Source: Spirochaetales bacterium
GTDB lineage: Bacteria; Spirochaetota; Spirochaetia; DTKZ01
Assembly (NCBI GenBank): GCA_031274005.1
Contig: JAISQU010000017.1
Span: forward strand, 1-21,921
Direction of reading: 5' to 3'
DNA length: 21,921 nt
The position numbers and the translations under genes are program-made. The number at the start of each line of letters is the position of its first letter. Positions within the stretch are counted from its first letter, which is position 1. Of this stretch, positions 1-5,735 are shown in pieces. The notes beneath the pieces were generated by a model. It did no database searches and had not been told where the DNA came from. It saw nothing but the letters and a program-made list of their open reading frames with translations.

Positions 1-189
1 CATGCCATTTATCAAAATAAAAAGGCCATTTTTGATATAAAATCCGGCGAAAAGATGGAAGGGAATCTTCCCAAGGATAAAGGAACGTTAGTTTCCGCAT
101 GGATAGTTTTACACAAAGATGAACTTTTAGCCGATTGGGAATTAGCACAAAATGGCGAACTTCCATATAATATTGATCCGTTAAAATAA
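1..189 (+). CDS. DUF4160-family protein, C-terminal part (truncated by window edge)
   Basis: The first frame is open from base 1 and ends at TAA 187-189, giving 62 residues without a start, so the N-terminus lies outside the window. The stretch with a His near the window edge, then 'AIFDIKSGE', 'GNLP' and 'HKDELLADWELA' near the end resembles the DUF4160 family as I remember it. The function of DUF4160 is unknown. The family is often found directly beside a DUF2442 gene, and one starts 14 nt downstream here, so the two are probably one transcript. The base composition is AT-rich, unlike the ribosomal cluster. Family assignment is from recall and moderately sure. Confidence 0.65.
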   Translation, partial: HAIYQNKKAIFDIKSGEKMEGNLPKDKGTLVSAWIVLHKDELLADWELAQNGELPYNIDPLK

Positions 190-203
190 AGGGATGCGGG
201 AAA

Positions 204-446
204 ATGTATTTATCCGTAAATAAAGTTGAACCGTTACATGATTATAAATTGGAACTCACATTTGAAAACAATGAAATAAAAATATTTGATGTAAGACCTT
301 ATTTGGACACAGGATTATTTAAGACATTAAAAGACGAAAAAGTTTTTAGAAGAGTAAAGGTTTCTTATGACACAATAGAATGGCCAAATGGAATAGATTT
401 AGATCCCGAAGTTTTATACGAAAAAAGTGAAATTAAAAATAAATAA
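204..446 (+). CDS. DUF2442 domain protein
   Basis: An 80-residue protein that is essentially one DUF2442 domain. The visible family pattern is 'V..VEPL.DYKLELTFENNEIKIFDV.PYL', then 'GLF..LKD...F..VKV', then 'IEWPNGIDLDPEVLYE'. Function is unknown; the family is small, soluble and has no visible catalytic residues. No signal peptide or membrane segment is present. It follows the DUF4160 end by 14 nt, which fits the commonly seen DUF4160-DUF2442 pair, sometimes proposed as a toxin-antitoxin-like module (unproven). The ribosome site is weak ('AAAGGGATG' upstream). The gene is AT-rich and is followed directly by a GC-rich repeat, as expected of a mobile cassette-like gene. Confidence 0.85.
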   Translation: MYLSVNKVEPLHDYKLELTFENNEIKIFDVRPYLDTGLFKTLKDEKVFRRVKVSYDTIEWPNGIDLDPEVLYEKSEIKNK

Positions 447-475
447 GTAAATACAGAAAAATATAAAGTAAGTCC

Positions 476-676
476 AAACGTCGCATAACAGGTCTGTTAG
501 CGCTTCGGGCCTAAAGGCCCTCGAGGTTCCGGCTGGATAGGTCATTCCGCTACGCTCCATTCCCACGCCAGCCTCCACCCACATTTTTGCAGTCCTGGTC
601 TTTGCTTCGCAAAACCCTTATTCGGGCTGCAAAAACGTCGCCAACAGCCGGAACGTTAACCGCTATCCATGGCGGT
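476..676. repeat. GC-rich structured intergenic repeat, copy A
   Basis: A GC-rich, non-coding block between two AT-rich genes. Visible inverted repeats: TAACAG 486-491 with CTGTTA 494-499; GGGCCT 507-512 with AGGCCC 515-520; GTTCCGGCTG 526-535 with CAGCCGGAAC 645-654, which could close most of the element; ACCGC 659-663 with GCGGT 672-676. Bases 594-641 match 2001-2048 at about 42 of 48 positions. The word AAACGTCGC occurs at its left end, at its right end, and again near 2040. It could be an attC-like recombination site or another interspersed palindromic repeat; the canonical attC core (GTTRRRY) is not clear. Confidence 0.7.
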
Positions 677-710
677 GTATAAATAATATACTGCTGTTAG
701 GAGTTTAAAA

Positions 711-1145
711 ATGAAAAGGATTATATTATTTGTAATAACTTTTGGACTTTTGTTTTTCAGTTGTGATAATGGCAATGATGATGAATTTGTTGTCAAAACA
801 AATGAGGAAACATCTAATGATGTTGCAACTTTAGGTTTGGTAGGAACAACAGTCTCATCAAATAAAACAAATGTGGCAACTGCAGAAATAACAGAATCTG
901 CAAAAATTTAAATTACTTCTGTTTCAGAAGGAGCCGCAGTCATAACAGTTTCTGATAATTCAAACCGTAGTGCTACAATAAACATAAGTGTTTCAAAAAC
1001 AGGGGCAGTTTCAATAGGGACTATAGTAAAATATGTAGAGTCTAATAATATTGTCCTAAATGGAACAGTTTGGAAAGCAACATTTTCAGAAGAAATTAAT
1101 GACATTGAAGAAACATATGATCTTATACATGCCTGTCTATTTTGA
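711..1145 (+). pseudogene. Lipoprotein with Ig-like repeat, broken by an in-frame stop
   Basis: ATG 711 follows AGGAG 699-703 at good spacing. The first 18 residues form a lipoprotein signal: Lys-Arg, a hydrophobic run, then 'LLFFSC' with Cys18, a spirochaete-type lipobox. Translation stops at TAA 909-911 after 66 residues, but the same frame continues past it with 'ITSVSEGAAVITVSD..' and '..ATINISVSKTGAVSIGTIVKY' as far as TGA 1143-1145. These two halves together look like one bacterial Ig-like repeat of the kind common in Treponema surface lipoproteins, so the gene appears broken by a single nonsense change. The last residues run into the next gene remnant in another frame, so the original 3' end is lost. 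A 66-residue lipopeptide could still be made. The read-through interpretation is inference. Confidence 0.7.
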
Positions 1146-1545
1146 CGGCAAATTAGTCGCCCGATGTTTTAAGAAACATGATTTTTACAGATTCCTTACA
1201 GAAAACAACATAGATTGGACAAGGATTATATCAAAAAAGATTTTACCGGACGATGCTCTATTGGTGATTGTTAGAGAGACATTATTTATTATCGAAGTAA
1301 AATATCAACAAGTTGCTGGTTCTGTTGATGAAAAATTACAAACTTGTGATTTTAAAAGAAAACAATATTTAAAATTAGTACAATCACTGGAATTGAAAGT
1401 TGAGTAGGTATATGTTTTAAATGAATGGTTCAAAAAGCCTGAATATAAAGATGTAGTAACTTATATAAATTTGGTAAATTGTCATTATAAATTTAATGAA
1501 TTACCCCCGGCCTGGTTGGGTCTGCCGACAGAGGCCGGGCAATGA
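1129..1545 (+). pseudogene. PD-(D/E)XK nuclease-like gene remnant with in-frame stop
   Basis: The frame running through ATG 1129 reads 'YFDGKLVARCFKKHDFYRFL' and then 'LPDDALLVIV' and 'LFIIEVKYQ'. Pro-Asp at 40-41 followed by Glu56-Val-Lys58 is the PD-(D/E)XK nuclease signature, and 'GSVDEKLQTCDFK' follows. TAG 1405-1407 ends it after 92 residues, but the same frame goes on with 'VYVLNEWFKKPEYKDV' to TGA 1543-1545, which reads as the natural C-terminus. The frame is also open upstream to 1060, but that part overlaps the lipoprotein remnant and is probably not native, so the N-terminus seems lost too. The family looks like a small restriction-type endonuclease; the exact type is not recognised. 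No methyltransferase is nearby. Confidence 0.65.
1506..1539. repeat. Inverted repeat at the end of the nuclease remnant
   Basis: CCCGGCCT 1506-1513 and AGGCCGGG 1532-1539 are perfect complements with an 18-nt loop. The site overlaps the last codons of the nuclease-like remnant and marks the change from AT-rich gene to GC-rich repeat DNA. Confidence 0.6.
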
Positions 1546-1571
1546 CCGTACAACAACATCTTGATTCGCAA

Positions 1572-1689
1572 GCGGGTCCATACCCCGCCCTTTAGGGCGT
1601 TTTGAACCCGGTAAGGCTTTGTTCGTCGGGGTATGGACCCGCATACAACCCGTGCCTTACAGAACGACGATACCTCGCCCTTTAGGGCG
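1572..1689. repeat. 16-bp inverted repeat with nested and repeated palindrome
   Basis: GCGGGTCCATACCCCG 1572-1587 and CGGGGTATGGACCCGC 1627-1642 are perfect complements over 16 bp with a 39-nt interval. Inside the interval lies the palindrome CGCCCTTTAGGGCG 1586-1599, and the same 14 bases occur again at 1676-1689. It can form a long cruciform or RNA stem. I see no protein-coding signal here; the open frames across it are low-complexity and change with the repeats. Confidence 0.7.
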
Positions 1690-1739
1690 GGGAGAGTCAT
1701 ATGGATTTTGTAATTTGTTGTATTACAACGAGTTGCGGA

Positions 1740-2153
1740 ATCCAGGTTTTAATCGAAATTGCCGAAATTCCCTGAAATTGACTTTTTCTGCAAGCTCAAT
1801 GGGTCTGTATGCGCTTCGCCGCCTGACGCGGCTGGGGCTGCGAAAAACCCCGGCCGGGCTACGCCCTTTGCGCGGTTTTACTCCGCCACATGTTGCCGAC
1901 CAGAAAAACGCGTACCTTAATCTTCAACGCCCTGGCCCGGCGTATATGCAAGCCTTGCCGTTAATCCCGGCAGCCTGCCTTTAAGCAGGCTGTACGCCGA
2001 CCTGGTCTTTCCTGAGCAAAGCCCTTATTCGGGCTGGCAAAACGTCGCATGCGGGCGGGGTATAACGGCGGGAGTTTTCGCCTGCGCCGGGCCGCCGGGT
2101 CGCCGGGCCTGATTTCGCGGGCGCACGGCGTGTGATTTTTGGCTCAATTTTTT
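1740..2153. repeat. GC-rich non-coding repeat region, includes copy B of the 48-nt block
   Basis: No convincing gene is present. Visible items: three GAAATT words at 1755, 1764 and 1774; a hairpin CAGCCTGC 1971-1978 with GCAGGCTG 1985-1992; the 48-nt block 2001-2048 matching 594-641; and three tandem 8-mers CGCCGGG(C/T) at 2085-2108. The region separates the accessory remnants from the rpsL promoter. It is probably a pile-up of interspersed repeats. Confidence 0.6.
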
Positions 2154-2202
2154 AAAAAAATCGCGGAAAGCACTTGACAATTCTTGCGGATTTGGGTAAT
2201 CT
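2154..2202 (+). promoter_or_regulatory. rpsL promoter with UP-like A tract
   Basis: Consensus -35 TTGACA at 2174-2179, a 17-nt spacer, and -10 TAATCT at 2197-2202 (four of six). A run of seven A at 2154-2160, preceded by six T, sits about 50 bases before the predicted start near 2208, where an RNA polymerase alpha-binding UP element would lie. This fits a strong growth-linked sigma-70 promoter for the cluster. Confidence 0.8.
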
Positions 2203-2237
2203 CGCCTATTACTTAGACGTTTAGGAGATTGTTTTTA

Positions 2238-2612
2238 ATGCCAACGATCAATCAGCTCATTCGTACAGGCCGGAAAAGTTCTCATTCAAAGACCAAGTCG
2301 CCGGCGCTGATGAATTGTCCGCAGAAACGGGGGGTCTGCACCAGGGTTATGACCATTACCCCCAAAAAGCCGAATTCCGCCCTCAGAAAGGTTGCCCGTG
2401 TGCGCCTTACTCATGGTATGGAAGTTACCGCGTATATTCCCGGCATAGGGCATAATTTGCAGGAACATTCGGTTGTACTCATCCGGGGAGGGCGCGTCAA
2501 GGATCTTCCCGGTGTGCGCTATCATATCATTCGCGGAACAAAGGACACCCTTGGGGTTGAAGACCGCAAGAAAAGCCGTTCAAAGTACGGGTCCAAGAAG
2601 CCAAAGGCCTAA
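2238..2612 (+). CDS. rpsL: 30S ribosomal protein S12
   Basis: S12 of the decoding centre, 124 residues, the same length as in E. coli. Motifs: 'CPQKRGVCTRV' (27-37), 'TPKKPNSALRKV' (41-52), 'GHNLQEHSVVLIRGGRVKDLPGVRYH' in the second half, and the basic 'RSKYGSKKPKA' tail. Lys43 and Lys88, the usual sites of streptomycin-resistance changes, are both wild type, and the Asp after Lys88 that RimO modifies is kept. ATG 2238 is chosen because AGGAG 2223-2227 lies 10 nt before it; a TTG at 2229 in the same frame is too close to that site. It is the first gene after the promoter; rpoC is not upstream, unlike in many bacteria. Confidence 0.97.
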   Translation: MPTINQLIRTGRKSSHSKTKSPALMNCPQKRGVCTRVMTITPKKPNSALRKVARVRLTHGMEVTAYIPGIGHNLQEHSVVLIRGGRVKDLPGVRYHIIRGTKDTLGVEDRKKSRSKYGSKKPKA

Positions 2613-2623
2613 AGAGGAAGGAT

Positions 2624-3094
2624 ATGCCCAGAAGAAAAGTAGTTGCCAAACGGGAGACCCTGCCCGATTCCCGGTTTAATAATATGGTCGTTTCCAAGTT
2701 CATTACCCGCATGATGCTGGACGGCAAAAAATCCATAAGCGCGGCGATTTTATACGGGGCCCTGGATTTTTTGAAAGGAAAAAGCGATAAGGGCGAGCTT
2801 GAGGTTTTCCTCCAGGCTCTTGAAAATGTAAAACCCGTTGTAGAGGTAAAATCCCGGCGGGTCGGCGGCGCAACGTATCAGGTTCCTGTTGAAATCAGGG
2901 AATCAAGGAGAGAGGCCCTTGCCATGCGCTGGCTGATTGCCGCGGCACGATCCCGCAGCGGGAAATCTCTGAGTCAGAAACTTGGCGCGGAGCTTCTTGA
3001 CGCTTTCAATAATACGGGAACGGCGTTCAAGAAAAAAGAAGATACGCACCGTATGGCGGAGGCCAACAAGGCTTTCTCGCATTACCGGTGGTAA
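2624..3094 (+). CDS. rpsG: 30S ribosomal protein S7
   Basis: S7 nucleates folding of the 16S rRNA 3' domain and lies by the E site. It has 156 residues, a usual length. Motifs include 'MPRRKVV' at the N-terminus, 'VKSRRVGGATYQVPVE' mid-protein, 'ALAMRWLIAAAR' and the ending 'FSHYRW'. ATG 2624 has AGAGGAAGG at 2613-2621. It follows rpsL by 11 nt, so the two are co-transcribed. In E. coli the next gene would be fusA; here a 430-nt non-coding leader and tuf follow instead. S7 is the feedback repressor of the str operon in E. coli; no matching operator is evident here. Confidence 0.97.
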   Translation: MPRRKVVAKRETLPDSRFNNMVVSKFITRMMLDGKKSISAAILYGALDFLKGKSDKGELEVFLQALENVKPVVEVKSRRVGGATYQVPVEIRESRREALAMRWLIAAARSRSGKSLSQKLGAELLDAFNNTGTAFKKKEDTHRMAEANKAFSHYRW

Positions 3095-3132
3095 AAAAAC
3101 GAAAAATAATTCAGAAATTTGGTTCCTGAGTA

Positions 3133-3161
3133 TTGACCTGTTTCTGATTTTATGGTAAGCT
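3133..3161 (+). promoter_or_regulatory. Candidate tuf promoter
   Basis: TTGACC at 3133-3138 (five of six to -35), a 17-nt spacer, and TAAGCT at 3156-3161 as a weak -10. It lies 40 nt after rpsG and would give tuf an untranslated leader of about 355 nt. The -35 and spacing are good and the -10 is poor. Confidence 0.5.
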
Positions 3162-3524
3162 TGCAACATTATCATCCTTAAGCCGTTAAACGGTTTAATT
3201 TATAGTGGGTTTCTGTGAAACCCGGCCCGGCAGAGGGCCGGTGTTATTCCAGAGGCGGTGATGAAAAGGATGGCTGAACAGATCCGCTGAAGGCTCCGGT
3301 CTTCAAGATCTTGCGTGCGCCGGGAGGGTTGCGCGTTGTTCTTCTCCCCTTTCTAAAAGCGGTGTTTAACCGCTCCCGCGTTTATATTTTGGATGGTTTG
3401 TAATTTCAGTCCGGAGTTTTCGTAGAAGGCTCCGCGGCTTTTGGAACCTTGCGCTTTCGTAGAAAGCATGGGGATTGTAACTATAAGGATTTAAATTTAC
3501 CTGAAACAGGGTAAGGAGGCACAA
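3162..3524 (+). promoter_or_regulatory. Structured leader before tuf
   Basis: A non-coding stretch with a series of perfect hairpins: GGGTTTC 3207-3213 with GAAACCC 3217-3223; CCGGCCC 3222-3228 with GGGCCGG 3235-3241; AGCGGT 3358-3363 with ACCGCT 3369-3374; GCTTTC 3453-3458 with GAAAGC 3462-3467. The first two share two bases, so they compete or stack. The word TTTCGTAGAA occurs twice (near 3418 and 3455). A nine-codon frame (ATG 3261 to TGA 3288-3290) has AGGCGG just before it. No tRNA cloverleaf or known riboswitch is recognised. It may be a cis-regulatory leader of tuf. Confidence 0.45.
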
Positions 3525-4721
3525 ATGGCCAAAGAAAAGTTTGATAGAAAGAAACCGCATATTAATGTAGGAACAATCGGACACATTGATCATGGCAAGA
3601 CGACGCTTACCGCGGCAATTACCATGGTTTGTAACAGGCTGTACGGCGAAGGCAACAAGGTGATGAAGTTTGAGGATATCGATAACGCGCCGGAAGAAAA
3701 AGAGCGTGGTATTACCATTAATACCCGTCATGTGGAGTATCAGACTCCCAATCGCCATTATGCGCATGTCGACTGTCCGGGGCACGCCGATTACATCAAG
3801 AACATGATTACGGGCGCTGCCCAGATGGACGGCGCGGTTATCGTTGTCGCGGCCACCGACGGCCCCATGGCCCAAACAAAGGAGCATATCCTGCTGGCCC
3901 GCCAGGTAGGCGTGCCCGCGCTGATTGTTTTTGTCAACAAGGTTGACGCGGTTGACGATCCTGACCTTATTGACCTTGTCGAAGAGGAAATGCGGGATCT
4001 TCTGGTCTTCTACGGTTTTCCCGGAAAAGAGATTCCTGTTATCCGCGGCGCGGCGTTCCCCGCAATGGAAAACCCGGATGATCCGGAAAAGACCAAGTGC
4101 ATCACCGATCTTCTGAGCGCCATGGACAGCTATTTTCCGCTTCCCCAGCGTGATGTTGACAAGCCCTTTCTGATGCCTATTGAAGACGTGTTCTCCATCC
4201 AGGGCCGCGGTACTGTTGTTACGGGCCGCGTGGAGCGTGGTATTGTCAAGGTTAATGATGATGTGGAGATAGTCGGCATTAAGGATACCAAAAAGACGGT
4301 TGTTACCGGCGTTGAAATGTTCAACAAGCTGCTTGACGAGGGCCAGGCCGGCGATAATATAGGCGCTCTTTTGCGCGGTATAGATAAAAAAGAGGTGGAA
4401 CGCGGACAGGTTCTCGCGAAACCGGGTTCCATTAAGCCCTTCAAGAAGTTCAAGGGCGCTCTCTATGTTCTTTCTAAAGAAGAGGGAGGGCGTCACTCTC
4501 CCTTCTTTACCGGCTATCGCCCCCAGTTCTATTTTAGAACAACTGATATAACCGGTACTGTGGAGCTTGCCGCGGACAAACAGATGGTTATGCCCGGTGA
4601 TAATACCGAAATAACGGTTGAACTGATTCACCCCATAGCCATGGATAAGGGCCTGCGCTTTGCTATCCGCGAAGGCGGACACACTGTAGCTTCCGGCCAG
4701 GTTATCGAGATTATCGAATAA
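3525..4721 (+). CDS. tuf: Elongation factor Tu
   Basis: GTPase that brings aminoacyl-tRNA to the ribosomal A site. 398 residues, a normal length with all three domains. GTP-binding motifs: 'GHIDHGKT' (19-26, with Ile where Val is common), 'RGITIN' switch I (61-66), 'DCPGH' (83-87) and 'NKVD' (138-141). Domain 2 carries 'IQGRGTVVTGRVERG', and domain 3 ends '..GGHTVASGQVIEIIE'. AAGGAGG 3513-3519 gives an ideal ribosome site. It is preceded by the structured leader and followed by a terminator-like hairpin, so it may be made in greater amount than the genes on either side, as suits the most abundant translation factor. fusA, its usual upstream partner, is absent. Confidence 0.98.
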   Translation: MAKEKFDRKKPHINVGTIGHIDHGKTTLTAAITMVCNRLYGEGNKVMKFEDIDNAPEEKERGITINTRHVEYQTPNRHYAHVDCPGHADYIKNMITGAAQMDGAVIVVAATDGPMAQTKEHILLARQVGVPALIVFVNKVDAVDDPDLIDLVEEEMRDLLVFYGFPGKEIPVIRGAAFPAMENPDDPEKTKCITDLLSAMDSYFPLPQRDVDKPFLMPIEDVFSIQGRGTVVTGRVERGIVKVNDDVEIVGIKDTKKTVVTGVEMFNKLLDEGQAGDNIGALLRGIDKKEVERGQVLAKPGSIKPFKKFKGALYVLSKEEGGRHSPFFTGYRPQFYFRTTDITGTVELAADKQMVMPGDNTEITVELIHPIAMDKGLRFAIREGGHTVASGQVIEIIE

Positions 4722-4730
4722 TTTGTGTAA

Positions 4731-4772
4731 AAAGCCTTGCCGCTCTTTTTCAGGACGGCAAGGTTTCTTTTT
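4731..4772 (+). terminator. Intrinsic terminator or attenuator between tuf and rpsJ
   Basis: CCTTGCCG 4735-4742 pairs perfectly with CGGCAAGG 4756-4763 around a 13-nt loop, with up to three more flanking pairs, followed by TTTCTTTTT 4764-4772. This is a classic rho-independent form, about 10 nt after the tuf stop and ending at the rpsJ ribosome site. No clear promoter fits in the space before rpsJ, so partial read-through is the likely mode. Confidence 0.75.
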
Positions 4773-4781
4773 GGAGGAAGG

Positions 4782-5090
4782 ATGGCTAACGACAGAATTC
4801 GGGTAAGGCTCAGGGGCTTTGATGTTGAACTCATTGACCAGAGCGCAAAGGCTATTGTGCAGACAGTGCAGAAATCCGGCGCGCAGGTTTCCGGTCCTAT
4901 TCCGCTGCCAACCCGGATTAACAAGTTTACCGTTTTGCGTTCGCCCCATGTCAATAAAAAGTCGCGGGAGCAGTTCGAAATGCGGACGCACAAACGCCTC
5001 ATCGATATTATCGAACCCACTTCGGTGGTTATGGACGCTCTTATGAAACTGGAGCTTCCTGCGGGCGTGGATGTGGAAATAAAGCAGTAG
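4782..5090 (+). CDS. rpsJ: 30S ribosomal protein S10
   Basis: S10, a 30S head protein and, with NusB, a transcription antitermination factor. 102 residues. Motifs: 'RIRVRLRGFDVELID' at the N-terminus, 'GPIPLPTR' and 'FTVLRSPHVNKKSREQFEMRTHKRLIDI'. ATG 4782 is chosen over an in-frame upstream TTG at 4737 because that extension would translate the terminator hairpin, and GGAGGAAGG 4773-4781 sits just before ATG 4782. It begins the S10 gene order, and its ribosome site abuts the hairpin that follows tuf, so read-through of that hairpin may set how much of the downstream cluster is made. Confidence 0.97.
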   Translation: MANDRIRVRLRGFDVELIDQSAKAIVQTVQKSGAQVSGPIPLPTRINKFTVLRSPHVNKKSREQFEMRTHKRLIDIIEPTSVVMDALMKLELPAGVDVEIKQ

Positions 5091-5099
5091 AGGTTCACA

Positions 5100-5726
5100 A
5101 TGATTGGGCTTATCGGAAAGAAAGTCGGAATGACGCAGGTGTTCGACGAGAAGGGAATTCTCACCCCCGTTACGGTTATCAAGGTCGAACCGAACACCGT
5201 TGTCTCTGAACGAACCAAAGAAAAAAGCGGTTACAGCGCCGTTGTTCTTGGCGCTGAGGATGTCAGGGAGAGCAGAACTTCCCGGCCGTATCGCGGGCAA
5301 TTCAAGGGTGAGATTTCACCCAAAAGATATTTGGTGGAAATAGCTGATTTTGACCATGAGTGCGCGCAGGGCGATGTGCTCGGTCTTGATGTGTTTGAAG
5401 GATGCCGGTATGTGGATATCCGCGGAAAAAGCAAGGGTAAGGGTTTTCAGGGCGTTATGAAGCGCTACGGCTTTTCAGGGGGGCGCGCGACGCACGGCTC
5501 AAAGTTCCACCGCGCGGGTGGTTCCACGGGGCAAAATACCTATCCCGGTCATGTTTTCAAAGATGCCAAAATGCCCGGCCGTATGGGCGGCGAAAGGGTG
5601 ACAACCCAGAATCTCAGGATTGTTAAAATTGACAAAGAGAAACAGGTTCTCCTTGTCAAGGGCGCTGTCCCCGGGGCAAAGAACGGGATGGTGGTGGTAA
5701 CCTATTCCCGAAAGAAAGAGATGTAG
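5100..5726 (+). CDS. rplC: 50S ribosomal protein L3
   Basis: L3 starts assembly of the large subunit and reaches toward the peptidyl transferase centre. 208 residues, normal length. The start 'MIGLIGKKVGMTQVFDEKG' and the central 'GKGFQGVMKRYGFSGGRATHGSKFHRAGGSTGQ' followed by 'PGRMGGERVT' are L3 hallmarks; the Gln of 'GSTGQ' corresponds to the residue methylated by PrmB in E. coli. AGAGG 5089-5093 overlaps the rpsJ stop and serves ATG 5100, which suggests coupled translation. Confidence 0.97.
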   Translation: MIGLIGKKVGMTQVFDEKGILTPVTVIKVEPNTVVSERTKEKSGYSAVVLGAEDVRESRTSRPYRGQFKGEISPKRYLVEIADFDHECAQGDVLGLDVFEGCRYVDIRGKSKGKGFQGVMKRYGFSGGRATHGSKFHRAGGSTGQNTYPGHVFKDAKMPGRMGGERVTTQNLRIVKIDKEKQVLLVKGAVPGAKNGMVVVTYSRKKEM

Positions 5727-5735
5727 GGGACTGTG

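Noticed and set aside
1619..1984. 121-codon + strand frame in the repeat region
   Set aside because: TTG start, no ribosome site, and it runs through palindromic repeats; the composition is Arg/Pro/Leu-rich as expected of spurious GC-rich reading.
3162..3524. A tRNA or known riboswitch in the gap before tuf
   Set aside because: No T-loop, anticodon stem or recognisable aptamer core could be found by eye.
3366..5300. 644-codon open frame on the - strand across tuf, rpsJ and the start of rplC
   Set aside because: It lies antisense to three certain genes, crosses their intergenic gaps, has no family resemblance, and is explained by the strong codon bias of tuf.
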